Shown here piece after piece: positions 44,231-53,601 of a DNA stretch of 64,000 nt. Source of the stretch: Hyphomicrobiaceae bacterium (lineage in GTDB: Bacteria; Pseudomonadota; Alphaproteobacteria; Rhizobiales; Hyphomicrobiaceae); the NCBI GenBank assembly GCA_008933705.1, contig WBUN01000006.1, positions 62,001 to 126,000 of the forward strand, given 5' to 3'. A model generated the notes under the pieces. It ran no database searches and had not been told where the DNA came from. It was given only the letters and a program-made list of their open reading frames with translations. A program made the position numbers and the translations under genes. Every line of letters begins with the position of its first letter. Within the stretch, counting starts at the first letter, position 1.

Positions 44231-45640
44231 ATGAGCGACAGCTTCGACATCATCGTGATCGGCGGTGGCACGGCAGGCTATCCGGCGGCCATCCGTGCCT
44301 CTCAGCTTGGGATGAGCGTCGCGTGCGTCGAACGGCGGCCGACGCTTGGAGGCACCTGCCTCAACGTCGGGTGCATCCCCTCCAAGGCGCTGCTCCACTC
44401 GACCGAGCTCTTCGCCGACGTGAGCGAAGGACTCGAGGAGCATGGCATTGGGATCGGCGGCGTCGCTCTCAACCTCTGCCAGCTCATCAAGCGAAAGGAC
44501 GAGGTTGTTGCGGGCCTCACCAAGGGCGTCGAGCAGCTGCTCCGAAAGAACAAGGTCGAGTGGGTGAAGGGCAGCGCCCGCTTCGAAGCACCGGACCGGC
44601 TCGCGATCGAGCTCGGCGAAGGCGGGACCAGGACCTTGACGGCGAGCAAGGCCATTCTCGTCGCGACCGGATCCGATGTCGCGCGGTTGCCGGGGATTGA
44701 GATCGACGAGGATCGCATCATCTCCAACATGGGCGCGCTCTCGCTGAAGAAAGTGCCGGAGCACCTGGTGGTGATCGGCGCGGGCTATATCGGTCTGGAG
44801 CTCGGCTCTGTGTGGCGGCGCTTGGGCGCCAAGGTGACCGTCGTCGAGTTTCTCGACGGGATCGTGCCTAACATGGACCGCGAGATCGCGCGGCATTTGC
44901 ACAGGCTGCTCGAGAAGCAAGGGCTCGAATTCCGTTTCAGCACGAAGGTAACGGGCGCCGAGAAGCGGACGGACGATCTGCTCGTCTCCCTGGAGCCGTC
45001 AAAGGGGGGCGACACCGAGACGATGGCAGCTGACGTGGTGCTCGTGGCGGTCGGCAGACGGCCCTACACCGACGGACTCGGACTTGAGCGGGTCGGGATC
45101 AGGCTGGACGAGAAGGGAAGAATCCCTGTCGAGACCGGCTTCAAGACCGCTGCATCGGGCATCTACGCGATCGGCGACGTGATTGCCGGGCCGATGCTCG
45201 CACACAAGACCACGCTCGATGGCGTACGCTGCGTCGAAGGCATCGCAGGACGCGATGCGAGCGTCGACTACAACACGGTGCCGGAAGTCATCTACACCTC
45301 GCCCGAGGTGGCAAGCGTCGGCAAGACCGAGGAGGAACTGAAGGCGGCCGGCGTCGCCTACAAATCTGGCACCTTCCCGTTCACGGCCAACAGCCGGGCG
45401 CGCTGCAACGGCGACACGCGGGGTCTCACGAAGATCCTCGCCGACGCGCGGACCGATCAGCTGCTCGGTGTGCACATCATCGGGCCAGATGCGGGAACGA
45501 TTATCCATGAGGCCGTGCTCGCCATGGAGTTCGGCGGCGCGTCCGAAGACCTCGCCCTGACCACCCATGCCCACCCGACCTTGCCTGAGTCGCTGAAGGA
45601 GGCGGCGCTCGTGCTGCTTGGGCAGGGAATGCACATCTGA
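44231..45640 (+). CDS. dihydrolipoyl dehydrogenase-like flavoprotein disulfide reductase
   Basis: A 469-residue FAD protein with GGGTAGY (FAD), redox pair C43-x4-C48 in GGTCLNVGCIPSK, GAGYIGLELG (NAD) and the C-terminal HAHPTLPES His-Glu dyad of lipoamide dehydrogenase. It lacks the N-terminal HMA domain and C-terminal vicinal Cys pair of mercuric reductase, so it is not MerA. No 2-oxoacid dehydrogenase genes are near; instead a MerR-type promoter precedes it, so it may supply reducing power or reduce dithiol pools under metal stress. AGGAGACGTG precedes the ATG; GTG 44228 is adjacent. Confidence 0.87.
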   Translation: MSDSFDIIVIGGGTAGYPAAIRASQLGMSVACVERRPTLGGTCLNVGCIPSKALLHSTELFADVSEGLEEHGIGIGGVALNLCQLIKRKDEVVAGLTKGVEQLLRKNKVEWVKGSARFEAPDRLAIELGEGGTRTLTASKAILVATGSDVARLPGIEIDEDRIISNMGALSLKKVPEHLVVIGAGYIGLELGSVWRRLGAKVTVVEFLDGIVPNMDREIARHLHRLLEKQGLEFRFSTKVTGAEKRTDDLLVSLEPSKGGDTETMAADVVLVAVGRRPYTDGLGLERVGIRLDEKGRIPVETGFKTAASGIYAIGDVIAGPMLAHKTTLDGVRCVEGIAGRDASVDYNTVPEVIYTSPEVASVGKTEEELKAAGVAYKSGTFPFTANSRARCNGDTRGLTKILADARTDQLLGVHIIGPDAGTIIHEAVLAMEFGGASEDLALTTHAHPTLPESLKEAALVLLGQGMHI

Positions 45641-45654
45641 GCCATGGGTTAAAT

Positions 45655-45738
45655 GCATTCGACCGAATCATCGCCGCGCTGACCGGGATCGGTTTCGTCA
45701 TTGACGGCACGGCCCGCCGCCTGGCGAGAGATGGGTGA
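45655..45738 (+). pseudogene. C-terminal remnant of a small membrane protein (paralogue of 53602-53859)
   Basis: The frame AFDRIIAALTGIGFVIDGTARRLARDG then stop closely follows the end of the 85-residue protein at 53602-53859 (AFDGIIAALAGTGFVLDG-RRLARGG). It starts 14 bases after the dehydrogenase stop with no start codon, so it is a fragment left by recombination. Confidence 0.65.
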
Positions 45739-45791
45739 AAGGCGGTGCTCGTAACCACCTACGGAGGGCATAGGAAAAAAGTCTCTTGCTC

Positions 45792-45806
45792 CTGTAGCCG
45801 CTACAG
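45792..45806 (+). promoter_or_regulatory. MerR-type operator/promoter, czc operon
   Basis: CTGTAG-CCG-CTACAG, perfect palindrome in a 19-bp spacer between TTGCTC (45786-45791) and CATAGT (45811-45816). It faces the small periplasmic protein and czcCBA. Confidence 0.82.
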
Positions 45807-45910
45807 AAGGCATAGTTGGCGCGATCAGAGTCGCGAGCAAGTGGATTGACCTTCCTCGAACCTATGTCGAATGACGTTCGCCCCGGCGCCCCCACCTGGG
45901 AGCGTCATGG

Positions 45911-46198
45911 GTGATTGCGATTTCGCGATTGATCGTCTTTGTCGCTTTCGCTCTGCTCCTTTGGGGGGGTGTTGCTGACGCAGCTGCGCCGCAAGACTGC
46001 CTTGATCAGTCCGCTCTCAGCGCGGCGGACTTCGCTGTCGACGTGCAGGACGGGGCGGCAGGGAAGGCAGACACGGAAACAGCGCAATGTCACGCCCGCT
46101 GCCAAGCGATGTGGACCGGTGTGCCTGATAGGCCGTGCGCGTTCGTCGGCCTGCAGCGTGCAACGGTCAGCGCACCCGTCAGGAGAGCAAGTCGATGA
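45911..46198 (+). CDS. small periplasmic protein at the head of the czc operon
   Basis: A 95-residue protein with a signal peptide (MIAISRLIVFVAFALLLWGGVADA-A) and a mature part with four Cys (DCLDQ, QCHARCQAM, RPCAF). The position ahead of czcC recalls CzcI-like small periplasmic proteins, but sequence similarity to CzcI is not evident. The start is GTG with GGGAG upstream. Its TGA overlaps the czcC ATG (ATGA), indicating coupled translation. Possibly a metal-binding periplasmic modulator. Confidence 0.6.
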   Translation: MIAISRLIVFVAFALLLWGGVADAAAPQDCLDQSALSAADFAVDVQDGAAGKADTETAQCHARCQAMWTGVPDRPCAFVGLQRATVSAPVRRASR

Positions 46199-47520
46199 GA
46201 AGTGGACGCGTGGCGTTTTGCGCTACGATTTTTTTGATAGCCGCCACGCCGGCGTTCGGCCAAGTGGGGGGACCGGTGACGGCTCCAGTCGCTCGGCCGG
46301 CGCCGCCACAAACGCCAGCAGCGTCGGTGGTTGGACCGCCCGGAGCAATCGGTCCGCGCGCGCCGTTCGTCGCCCGGACCGGGCCGTTGCCGGCTAGGCT
46401 GACGGTCGAAGCTGCCGTCGCGGAGGCTGCAGCTCGTGCGCCAGCGATCGTCGCGGCACAGGCCGAGGTTGACGCGGCTCGGGCGAGGTTGGGCCAAGCC
46501 CGTGTGCGTCCGAATCCTGAGCTGAACGTCGAGGTCGAGAACTTGGCGGGCGGCGGGGCGGAGGGCATCGAAACGACCGTTTCGTTGAACCAGCGCCTCG
46601 ACCTGGGCGGTCGCCGTCGCGCACGCGTATCCGCTGCCGAGGCGGCGCTCTCCGCGCAGGAACTGCGGCTGTCGATCGCCCTTGCCGACTTGGCGAGGGA
46701 CGTTCGGACCAGCTTCGCGACTGCACTCGCGGCGAACGCGCGGCTGGACCTCGCCCAAGCAAACCAACAGCGGGCGGCGGAACTCGCGCGCATCTCTGAG
46801 GAGCTGGTCGCGGCCGGGCGCGAGCCGCCCTTGCGCGCGCTCCGGGCCCGCACGGCGCTGGCGCAAAGCGAGGCCGCGCTGAGGGCGGCAGAAGCGGAGC
46901 AATTGGCTGCCCGGCAGTCGCTCGGTGTCCTCTTGGGCGGACCGGTCGAGTCCACGTCGCTTATCGACTCCGAGGCTTTGTCGATCACAGCTGCTGTAGA
47001 TCCGGCTGAGACGCTGGAGGTGAGGCTCGCCGAAGCCGAACGCGTCGCTGCGGAAGCGGGCGTGGCGCAGGAGCGCGCTGCTGCGCGGCTTGACCCGTCC
47101 GTAGGTGTCGGTGTTCGGCACATCGCTGAAACCGGGGACAAGGCCCTGGTCGCGGGTTTCTCCGTCCCCCTGCCGCTCTTTGATCGCAACCGCGGCAACA
47201 TCGCCGCCGCGCGCGCGGGCGTTCGCGCCGCGGAAGCGAGGCGCGAGGCGGCCCTCGCGCAGGCGGCTGCCACCATCGCCAATGCGCGCACGGCGCTTGC
47301 GGCAGCAGACGCGCGCGTTCGCGCTCTCGAGACGGCCGCCGTGCCTGAAGCGCGCGAGGCGCTGCGCTTGACCGAACTCTCCTACCAAGCCGGCCGAAGC
47401 TCGCTTCTCGAACTCCTCGATGCCCAGGAGGCATTCGCGACGGTTCAGTCTGAGCTCATCGAAGCGCGACTGGCGCGCGCCACCGCGGCGGCGACGCTGA
47501 CGCGCTCGGCGGCGCAATGA
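46195..47520 (+). CDS. czcC: CzcC-type outer-membrane factor
   Basis: A 441-residue TolC-family protein. A signal peptide (FCATIFLIAATPAFG) and Pro-rich linker lead into two repeats of long amphipathic helices (ARAPAIVAAQAEVDAARARLGQARVRPNPELNVEVENLAG; LSYQAGRSSLLELLDAQEAF). The NPEL and SLNQ-L-LGGRR patterns are typical of CzcC/CnrC. It forms the outer-membrane channel of the CzcCBA heavy-metal efflux pump. AGGAGAGCAAGTCG precedes the ATG at 46195; the longer frame from 46135 is less likely. czcB follows with overlap. Confidence 0.88.
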   Translation: MRSGRVAFCATIFLIAATPAFGQVGGPVTAPVARPAPPQTPAASVVGPPGAIGPRAPFVARTGPLPARLTVEAAVAEAAARAPAIVAAQAEVDAARARLGQARVRPNPELNVEVENLAGGGAEGIETTVSLNQRLDLGGRRRARVSAAEAALSAQELRLSIALADLARDVRTSFATALAANARLDLAQANQQRAAELARISEELVAAGREPPLRALRARTALAQSEAALRAAEAEQLAARQSLGVLLGGPVESTSLIDSEALSITAAVDPAETLEVRLAEAERVAAEAGVAQERAAARLDPSVGVGVRHIAETGDKALVAGFSVPLPLFDRNRGNIAAARAGVRAAEARREAALAQAAATIANARTALAAADARVRALETAAVPEAREALRLTELSYQAGRSSLLELLDAQEAFATVQSELIEARLARATAAATLTRSAAQ

Positions 47521-48719
47521 GGACTCCCAACATGATCACAGGACTGAATCGTAGAAGCCTTCTCATTGGCGTCGCAGCCTCGGCGCTCCTTGCTGGCGGC
47601 GTGATGCTCGGCCGCACGGCATTTGCGCCGTCCCCCGGCGAACCGGCTGCAGAAGCAAAGACGGAAGCGGAAGAAAAAGGAGGCAGCGAGGGCAACCGCC
47701 GCCCGGGATTTGTGGAGATGACCCCGGCACGGCTCGCGGCCAGCGGCCTACAGACGACCCGGATCGAGCCCGGGTCGCTGGCGGCCGAGATCATCGCGCA
47801 GGCCACGGTGGCGGCGCCGCCGCAGGGACAGGCGCTGGTCACGGCGCGTGCGGATGGTGCGGTGGTCCGGATGAATAAGCGGCTGGGCGACCCCGTCGGC
47901 GCCGGCGAGACCGTGGCGTTGCTCGAAAGCCGCGAGGCCGCATCGTTCGTCTCCGAGCGCAATGCGGCGGCGGCAAGGGCGCAGGCGGCGCGAGCTGCGG
48001 CGGCGCGCGAGCGCCGACTGTTCAACGCTCGCATCACCGCCCGGCAGGATCTGGAAGCGGCGGAGGCGGCCCGGGCGGAGGCCGACGCGGAACTGCAGCG
48101 GACGCAAGCGGCTGTTCAGGCCGCGGGCGTCACCAGCGACGGCCGGCACCTTGCCGTGCGCAGTCCGATCAGCGGTCGCATCACGGCGGTGAATACTCAG
48201 TTGGGGGCGTACGTCTCGGCGGGCGCGGAGCTGTTTCGCGTGGCCGATCCCCGGCGCGTGCAGGTGGACGCGGCGGTCCCTGCGACAGAAGCGCAGAGGA
48301 TCCGGCCGGGAGACCGGGCCGTGATCGAACTGCCGTCCGGAGGGACGGTCGAGGCCGTGGTCCGTTCGGCTACGCCGTCCCTCGACCCCCAGAGCCGCAC
48401 CGCAACTATCGTCTTGCAGCCGGAAGGGACACCGCCAGGGCTCACGCAAGGTCAGGCTGTGCGGGTGCGGATCATCCTGCGAGGTGGTCCCACTGGCGCT
48501 GCGATCGTGCTGCCGGAGGAGGCAGTCCAGCAGGTCGAGGGCCGCGACTCCGTCTTCGTTCAAGCGCAGGGCGGTTTCCAGGCCGTGCCGGTCACGGTGG
48601 GCCGGCGCGCGTCGGGTCGAGCGGAGATCGTCGAGGGACTTCGACCCGGACAGACCGTGGTCACCAGGGGAGCCTTCGTTCTCAAGTCTCAGCTCGAAGC
48701 CAGCGAGGTCGAAGAATGA
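47517..48719 (+). CDS. czcB: CzcB-type periplasmic adaptor
   Basis: A 400-residue membrane-fusion protein. The N-terminal anchor (SLLIGVAASALLAGGVMLG) is followed by an acidic linker, a lipoyl/barrel-sandwich (ALVTARADGAVVRMNKRLGDPVGAGETVALLES), an alpha-hairpin and a second lipoyl half (AVRSPISGRITAVNTQLGAYVSAGAELFRVAD). The C-terminal barrel and membrane-proximal domain follow. It links CzcA to CzcC and may pass metal ions. ATG 47517 overlaps the czcC stop; ATG 47532 has a GAGGA ahead of it and is a real alternative. Confidence 0.88.
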   Translation: MRTPNMITGLNRRSLLIGVAASALLAGGVMLGRTAFAPSPGEPAAEAKTEAEEKGGSEGNRRPGFVEMTPARLAASGLQTTRIEPGSLAAEIIAQATVAAPPQGQALVTARADGAVVRMNKRLGDPVGAGETVALLESREAASFVSERNAAAARAQAARAAAARERRLFNARITARQDLEAAEAARAEADAELQRTQAAVQAAGVTSDGRHLAVRSPISGRITAVNTQLGAYVSAGAELFRVADPRRVQVDAAVPATEAQRIRPGDRAVIELPSGGTVEAVVRSATPSLDPQSRTATIVLQPEGTPPGLTQGQAVRVRIILRGGPTGAAIVLPEEAVQQVEGRDSVFVQAQGGFQAVPVTVGRRASGRAEIVEGLRPGQTVVTRGAFVLKSQLEASEVEE

Positions 48720-48758
48720 CGCGTCTCCAGCTCCAGGTTCCCTGCAGGAATTCCCTCA

Positions 48759-51700
48759 ATGATTGACCGCCTCCTCGACGCGTCCATCCGTTTCCGCTGG
48801 GCCGTGCTCTTCCTCACGCTCGCGGTTGCCGCCTATGGCGCGTTCCAGCTTTTCCGGCTGCCGATCGATGCGGTTCCCGACATCACCAACAAGCAGGTGC
48901 AGGTAAACACGGTCGCGCCGGCCTTTGGTCCGCTCGACATGGAGCGCCTGGTGACCTTCCCGGTCGAGACGGCGCTCGCCGGAATTCCCGGCCTTGATCA
49001 TACCCGCTCCATCTCGCGGAACGGGTTCAGCCAGGTCACCGCGGTCTTCGACGAGGACGTCGACATCTACTTCGCGCGTCAGCAGGTGTCCGAGCGGCTC
49101 GGCCAGGCGAGCGAGAGCTTGCCGACAGGTGTGGAGCCGGAGATGGGGCCGGTGTCCACGGGCCTTGGCGAAATCTTCATGTGGACCGTCAGCTACGCTC
49201 CCAACGCGACAGCGCGCAATCCGCGCATCGCGGGTCGACCCGGCTTTCAGCCGGACGGCTCGTACCTGACCCCAACCGGGGAGCGGCTGACCGACGAGGT
49301 GGCGCGCCTCGCCTACCTCCGAACGGTGCAGGACTGGATGATCCGGCCGCAGATGCGGACCGTCGAGGGCGTGGCCGGCGTCGACTCAATCGGCGGCTAC
49401 GAAAAGCAGTTCCTCGTGCAGCCTGACCCGAGCCGGCTCGCCGCCTACGGCATCTCTTTTTCCGAACTCGCGGACGCGCTGGAGCGGGCGAACATTTCCG
49501 TGGGCGCCAACTTCATTCAGCGCGGCGGCGAAGCCTTCCTCGTGCGAGCCGATGCGCGCATCCGGCAGATCGACGAGATCGCGCGCGCGTCCGTGGCGAG
49601 CAGGAACGGGGTCCCGGTGACGGTGGGCGATGTCGCCACCGTTGCGGTCGGCGGCGAGCTGCGCACCGGCGCGGCCTCGATGAACGGGCGCGAAGTGGTG
49701 GTCGGCACGGCGCTGATGCTTGCGGGCGGAAACAGCCGGATCGTGGCTGAGGCTGCGGCGGACCGCTTGGCGGAGATTACGCCCTCGTTACCGCCGGGGA
49801 TTCAGGTCCAGCCCGTCTATAACCGTTCGACGCTCGTTGAGGCGACGATCGCCACCGTCGAGAAAAATTTAGTCGAGGGTGCGCTGCTCGTCATCGTCGC
49901 CCTGTTCTGGCTGCTCGGCAACATCCGAGCTGCGATCATCGCAGCGCTCGTCATCCCGCTGTCGTTCCTGATGATGGCGATCGGCATGAACCGCTACGGG
50001 GTGTCGGGCAACCTGATGAGCCTCGGCGCGCTGGACTTCGGCCTTATCGTCGACGGCTCGATCATCATCATCGAGAACTGCCTGAGAAGACTGGCTGAGC
50101 GCCAGCACCATGAGGGGCGGCTCCTGACCCTGGCGGAGCGCCTGCACGAAGTCTTCGAAGCCTCGAAGGAGATGGTGCGGCCGACGCTGTACAGCCAAGC
50201 CATCATCTTGCTCGTCTTCGCGCCCCTGCTTACCTTTACGGGCGTCGAGGGGAAGATGTTCACGCCGATGGCGATCACGGTGATGCTCGCGCTCGTGGCC
50301 GCCTTCATCCTCTCGCTGACGTTCGTCCCGGCGATGGTGGCCCTCCTGATCCGCGGCAAGGTCGCCGAGAAGGAGGTGAAGGTGATCCGCTGGACCAAGG
50401 AGCGCTACGAGCCGGTGCTCCGGCGGGTGATCGCGCGGCCCGGCCCCTGGATCGGCGCCGGCATCGGCGTCTTCGTCGCCGCGGGCCTCGTCTTCGCTAC
50501 GCTTGGCCGGGAGTTCATTCCTCAGCTCGAAGAGGGCGACCTTCTCGCCACCACGATCAGGATTCCTTCGACTTCGCTCGACCAGTCCAACGCTATGCAG
50601 CTTCAGGTCGAACGGGTGCTGTCCAGCTTGCCTGAGGTCGCCTTCGTCTTCTCGAAGACAGGCACCGCCGAGGTCGCCTCGGACCCGATGCCGCCGAACA
50701 TGGCCGACACCTTCATCATCCTGAAGCCGCGAGATCAATGGCCGGAGGGTGTCGAGACCCGTCAGGACGTGATGGAGCGCGTCGAAGAGCGAATGGGCCA
50801 ACTTACCGGCAACGCCTACGAACTCACTCAGCCGATCCAAATGCGCTTCAACGAACTGCTCGCCGGCGCCCGGGGCGACATTGCGGTAAAGGTTTTCGGT
50901 GAAGACCTCGACGTGCTCGGCCGTGTCGGTCGCCAGATCGCGCAGGTGCTTGGCTCTGTCGAAGGGGCGGAGGGTGTTCGCGTCGAGCAGACGGCGGGTT
51001 TCCCGACGCTCGACGTGCAGTTCAACCGCGATGCCATCGCGCGTTACGGGCTTTCAGTCGAGGACGTCACCGACGCCGTTGCCGCGGCGCTCGGCGGGCG
51101 CGAGGCCGGCCTCGTCTTCGAAGGCGACCGCAGGTTTGACATCGTCGTGCGTCTCGCGAATCCGACGCGCGACGACCTCGAAGCGGTCGGCGCGCTGCCG
51201 TTGATGTTATCGGAAGACGCGGCCGGCGGTCCGCGGCGATCAATTCCACTGCGTGAGGTGGTGAGCTTTAGGTTTTCGGAAGGCATCAACCAGGTCAGCC
51301 GCGAAAACGGTCAGCGGCGGGTGGTGGTTCAGGCCAACGTAGTCGGCAGCGATCTGGGATCCTTCGTGGAGGAAGCGCGGGCGCGTGTTGCCGATCAGGT
51401 CGATCTGCCGCCCGGCGTATTCATCGAGTGGGGCGGACAGTATGAGAACTTGCAGGCTGCGACCCGACGGCTCTCGATCGTGATCCCGGTGGTATTCGCG
51501 CTGATCTTCGGCCTGTTGTTCATGGCGCTGCGAGGCGTGGCGCCCGCGATCGCGGTCTATTCCGCGGTTCCCCTCGGTCTCGCGGGCGGCGTGTTCGGCC
51601 TGGCGATTGCCGGTCTGCCGTTCTCGGTATCGGCGGCTGTCGGGTTCATCGTCCTGTCGGGCGTCACCGTCCTCAACGGGCTCGTGGTGATGAGCAGCAT

Positions 51701-52019
51701 CCGCACGCGGATCGAGGCGGGCACGGCGGTCGATCAGGCGGTGCACGAGGGAATGATGGAACGCGTTCGCGCGGTGTTGATCACCGGGATCGTGCCCGCC
51801 ATCGGCTTTGTCCCCATGGCGATCGCGACGGGACGCGGCGCGGAGGTTCAGAAGCCGCTCGCCGTGGTGGTGATCGCGGGACTGGTCGTCTCGACGCTCC
51901 TCACGCTGTTCGTGCTGCCTGCGATCAGCCATCTGCTGCTGCGGGGGCGCGGCAGGAGGCATCGCCTTGGAGAATACGACGATGTCGACACCCTCGGCAT
52001 GCCGCTTCCGGCCAAGTAA
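48759..52019 (+). CDS. czcA: CzcA-type heavy-metal RND efflux pump
   Basis: A 1086-residue HME-RND protein with 12 membrane helices and two large periplasmic loops. The family motif in TM4 is complete: LDFGLIVDGSIIIIEN with D426, D432 and E439, the proton/metal relay of CzcA. PAFGPLDMERLVTFPVETALAGIPG and the C-terminal TMs are typical. The residue pattern suits Zn/Cd/Co (HME1-like) substrates; selectivity is not proven. It follows czcB by 39 bp. Its expression should start at the MerR-type promoter at 45792, with the PbrR/CadR-like protein as likely activator. Confidence 0.93.
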   Translation: MIDRLLDASIRFRWAVLFLTLAVAAYGAFQLFRLPIDAVPDITNKQVQVNTVAPAFGPLDMERLVTFPVETALAGIPGLDHTRSISRNGFSQVTAVFDEDVDIYFARQQVSERLGQASESLPTGVEPEMGPVSTGLGEIFMWTVSYAPNATARNPRIAGRPGFQPDGSYLTPTGERLTDEVARLAYLRTVQDWMIRPQMRTVEGVAGVDSIGGYEKQFLVQPDPSRLAAYGISFSELADALERANISVGANFIQRGGEAFLVRADARIRQIDEIARASVASRNGVPVTVGDVATVAVGGELRTGAASMNGREVVVGTALMLAGGNSRIVAEAAADRLAEITPSLPPGIQVQPVYNRSTLVEATIATVEKNLVEGALLVIVALFWLLGNIRAAIIAALVIPLSFLMMAIGMNRYGVSGNLMSLGALDFGLIVDGSIIIIENCLRRLAERQHHEGRLLTLAERLHEVFEASKEMVRPTLYSQAIILLVFAPLLTFTGVEGKMFTPMAITVMLALVAAFILSLTFVPAMVALLIRGKVAEKEVKVIRWTKERYEPVLRRVIARPGPWIGAGIGVFVAAGLVFATLGREFIPQLEEGDLLATTIRIPSTSLDQSNAMQLQVERVLSSLPEVAFVFSKTGTAEVASDPMPPNMADTFIILKPRDQWPEGVETRQDVMERVEERMGQLTGNAYELTQPIQMRFNELLAGARGDIAVKVFGEDLDVLGRVGRQIAQVLGSVEGAEGVRVEQTAGFPTLDVQFNRDAIARYGLSVEDVTDAVAAALGGREAGLVFEGDRRFDIVVRLANPTRDDLEAVGALPLMLSEDAAGGPRRSIPLREVVSFRFSEGINQVSRENGQRRVVVQANVVGSDLGSFVEEARARVADQVDLPPGVFIEWGGQYENLQAATRRLSIVIPVVFALIFGLLFMALRGVAPAIAVYSAVPLGLAGGVFGLAIAGLPFSVSAAVGFIVLSGVTVLNGLVVMSSIRTRIEAGTAVDQAVHEGMMERVRAVLITGIVPAIGFVPMAIATGRGAEVQKPLAVVVIAGLVVSTLLTLFVLPAISHLLLRGRGRRHRLGEYDDVDTLGMPLPAK

Positions 52020-52148
52020 TGCTCTGAGTCGAGCCGTGGGATAACGGATGGCGCGACGCCTCGCTTAAGCCGCATGATCCTCGAGCAGGTGTGCGTTCGC
52101 AACTCGGCGCCTAATCGATGGTAGTGCGACTGAAGAAACATCTTGCAT

Positions 52149-52163
52149 CTGTAGTGGCTACAG
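52149..52163 (+). promoter_or_regulatory. MerR-type operator/promoter, ligase gene
   Basis: CTGTAG-TGG-CTACAG lies in a 19-bp spacer between TTGCAT (52143-52148) and TAGGTA (52168-52173). The ligase ATG is at 52211. Downstream bases are shared with the copy at 57395. Confidence 0.82.
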
Positions 52164-52210
52164 GAAGTAGGTAGAGCAGAATGGCCGGAGGTGTCTGAAC
52201 CGAGAATGAT

Positions 52211-53570
52211 ATGACCGAGCATGCCGTAGGCCTGATCTGGGACGCCTGGCGCACACGAAAGAAGGGCGCGGGCGCAATCGCGCAACGCCAGCGCGCCCGG
52301 CTCGCCGATATGGTCGCCTACGCCCGGGCCAACTCTCCCTACTACGGTGCGCTGTATCGTGGTCTGCCGGATCGGGTCGAAAACGCCGACCAGCTCCCAG
52401 TCACCGACAAGAAGACGCTCATGGGGCGCTTCGACGAATGGTGCACCGATCGCGCCGTCACGCTCGAGGCTGCAGAAGCGCTTGTCGACGATCCCAGCCG
52501 GATCGGAGAGTGGTTCCTCGGAAAATACACCGTGATGACCACCTCCGGCACGACCGGCCGCCGCGGCATTTTTCTGGTCGACGATCGCACGATGGCGGTC
52601 GTGACTGCCATGATGCTCCGCTGGGTGGGTGACTGGCTCAGCCTAAGTGACTTCCTCAACATCATCGGCCGCCGCGGGCGGACGGCGATGGTGATGGCGA
52701 CCGGGGGCCATTTCGCGTCGGCCGTTGCTGCGGCGCGCTTGAAGAAACGGCGTGGAAAACAGGTCGAGGTGCTTTCGGCGCACATGCCGATGACAGAGCT
52801 TGTGGCGCGCCTGAACCGTTTCCAGCCGGCGATGCTTGCGCCTTATGCCAGCATGGCCGCGATGCTTGCCGACGAGCAGGAGGCCGGCCGGCTCGGCATC
52901 CATCCCGTGCTGCTGGCGCTCTCGGCCGAAGGTCTGCCACAGGAGGAATACGGCCGAATTGCGCGTGTTCAACGCCAAGGTCGGCAACAGCTACGCGGCG
53001 TCGGAATGCATGTTTCTCAGTTCCATGTGCCGCGAAGGCTGGCTGCATGTCAACGCCGACTGGGCGGCGTTCGAGCCGGTCGACGCCGATTATCGCCCGG
53101 TCGCTCCGGGCGAGCAGTCGCACACGGTCCTGATAAGCAATCTCGCCAATCGCGTGCAGCCGATCCTGCGATACGATCTCGGCGACAGCGTGCTGCAGCG
53201 GCCCGATCCATGCCCCTGCGGCAATCCCTTGCCCGCGATCCGCGTGCAGGGCCGCTCGGCGGACGTGCTCACGTTCCGCACTTCGAGCGGCGATGTCAGG
53301 CTGCCTCCGCTGGCGCTCACCCAGCGCATCGAGGCGGTCCGCGGCATCACGCTCTTTCAGCTTGCGCAGACGGCGCCCGCGACGCTTGAGATGCGTCTGC
53401 AAATCGCGCCGACGGCGAGTGCAGACACCGTCTGGCGCGAGGCCGAAGCAGGTTTGCGGAAGGTGCTTGCCGAGCACGGGCTTGAAAACGTCGTCGTCGA
53501 GCGCGGTGGCAAACCACCGGAACAGGGTCGCGGCGGGAAGTTCCGGGAAGTCATTCCGCTCTCAGCGTGA
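52211..53570 (+). pseudogene. F390 synthetase/PaaK-like adenylate-forming ligase, frameshifted
   Basis: Two frames together encode a protein of about 452 residues. The first (52211 to about 52965) has the ATP loop TTSGTTGRRGIFLV and LSAEGLPQEEYGRI. The second (about 52965-53570) continues VFNAKVGNSYAASECMFLS, ILRYDLGDSVLQ, CPCGNPLPAIRVQGRSADVL and the C-terminal lid. This is the phenylacetate-CoA ligase/F390-synthetase layout, an acyl- or aryl-adenylating enzyme. A one-base insertion or two-base loss near 52955-52970 breaks it; a sequencing error cannot be excluded. It has its own MerR-type promoter. Confidence 0.75.
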
Positions 53571-53601
53571 CGACGTAACGGTAGCCGAAAGGAAACCTGT
53601 A

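Noticed and set aside
44231-45640. Mercuric reductase (MerA)
   Set aside because: No N-terminal GMTCxxC domain and no C-terminal vicinal Cys pair; it ends like lipoamide dehydrogenase.
45643-45738. Functional small gene after the flavoprotein
   Set aside because: No start codon or ribosome site in the homologous frame; only the tail of the paralogue is present.
46090-47517. 475-codon minus-strand ORF opposite czcC
   Set aside because: Arg-rich antisense frame without motifs.
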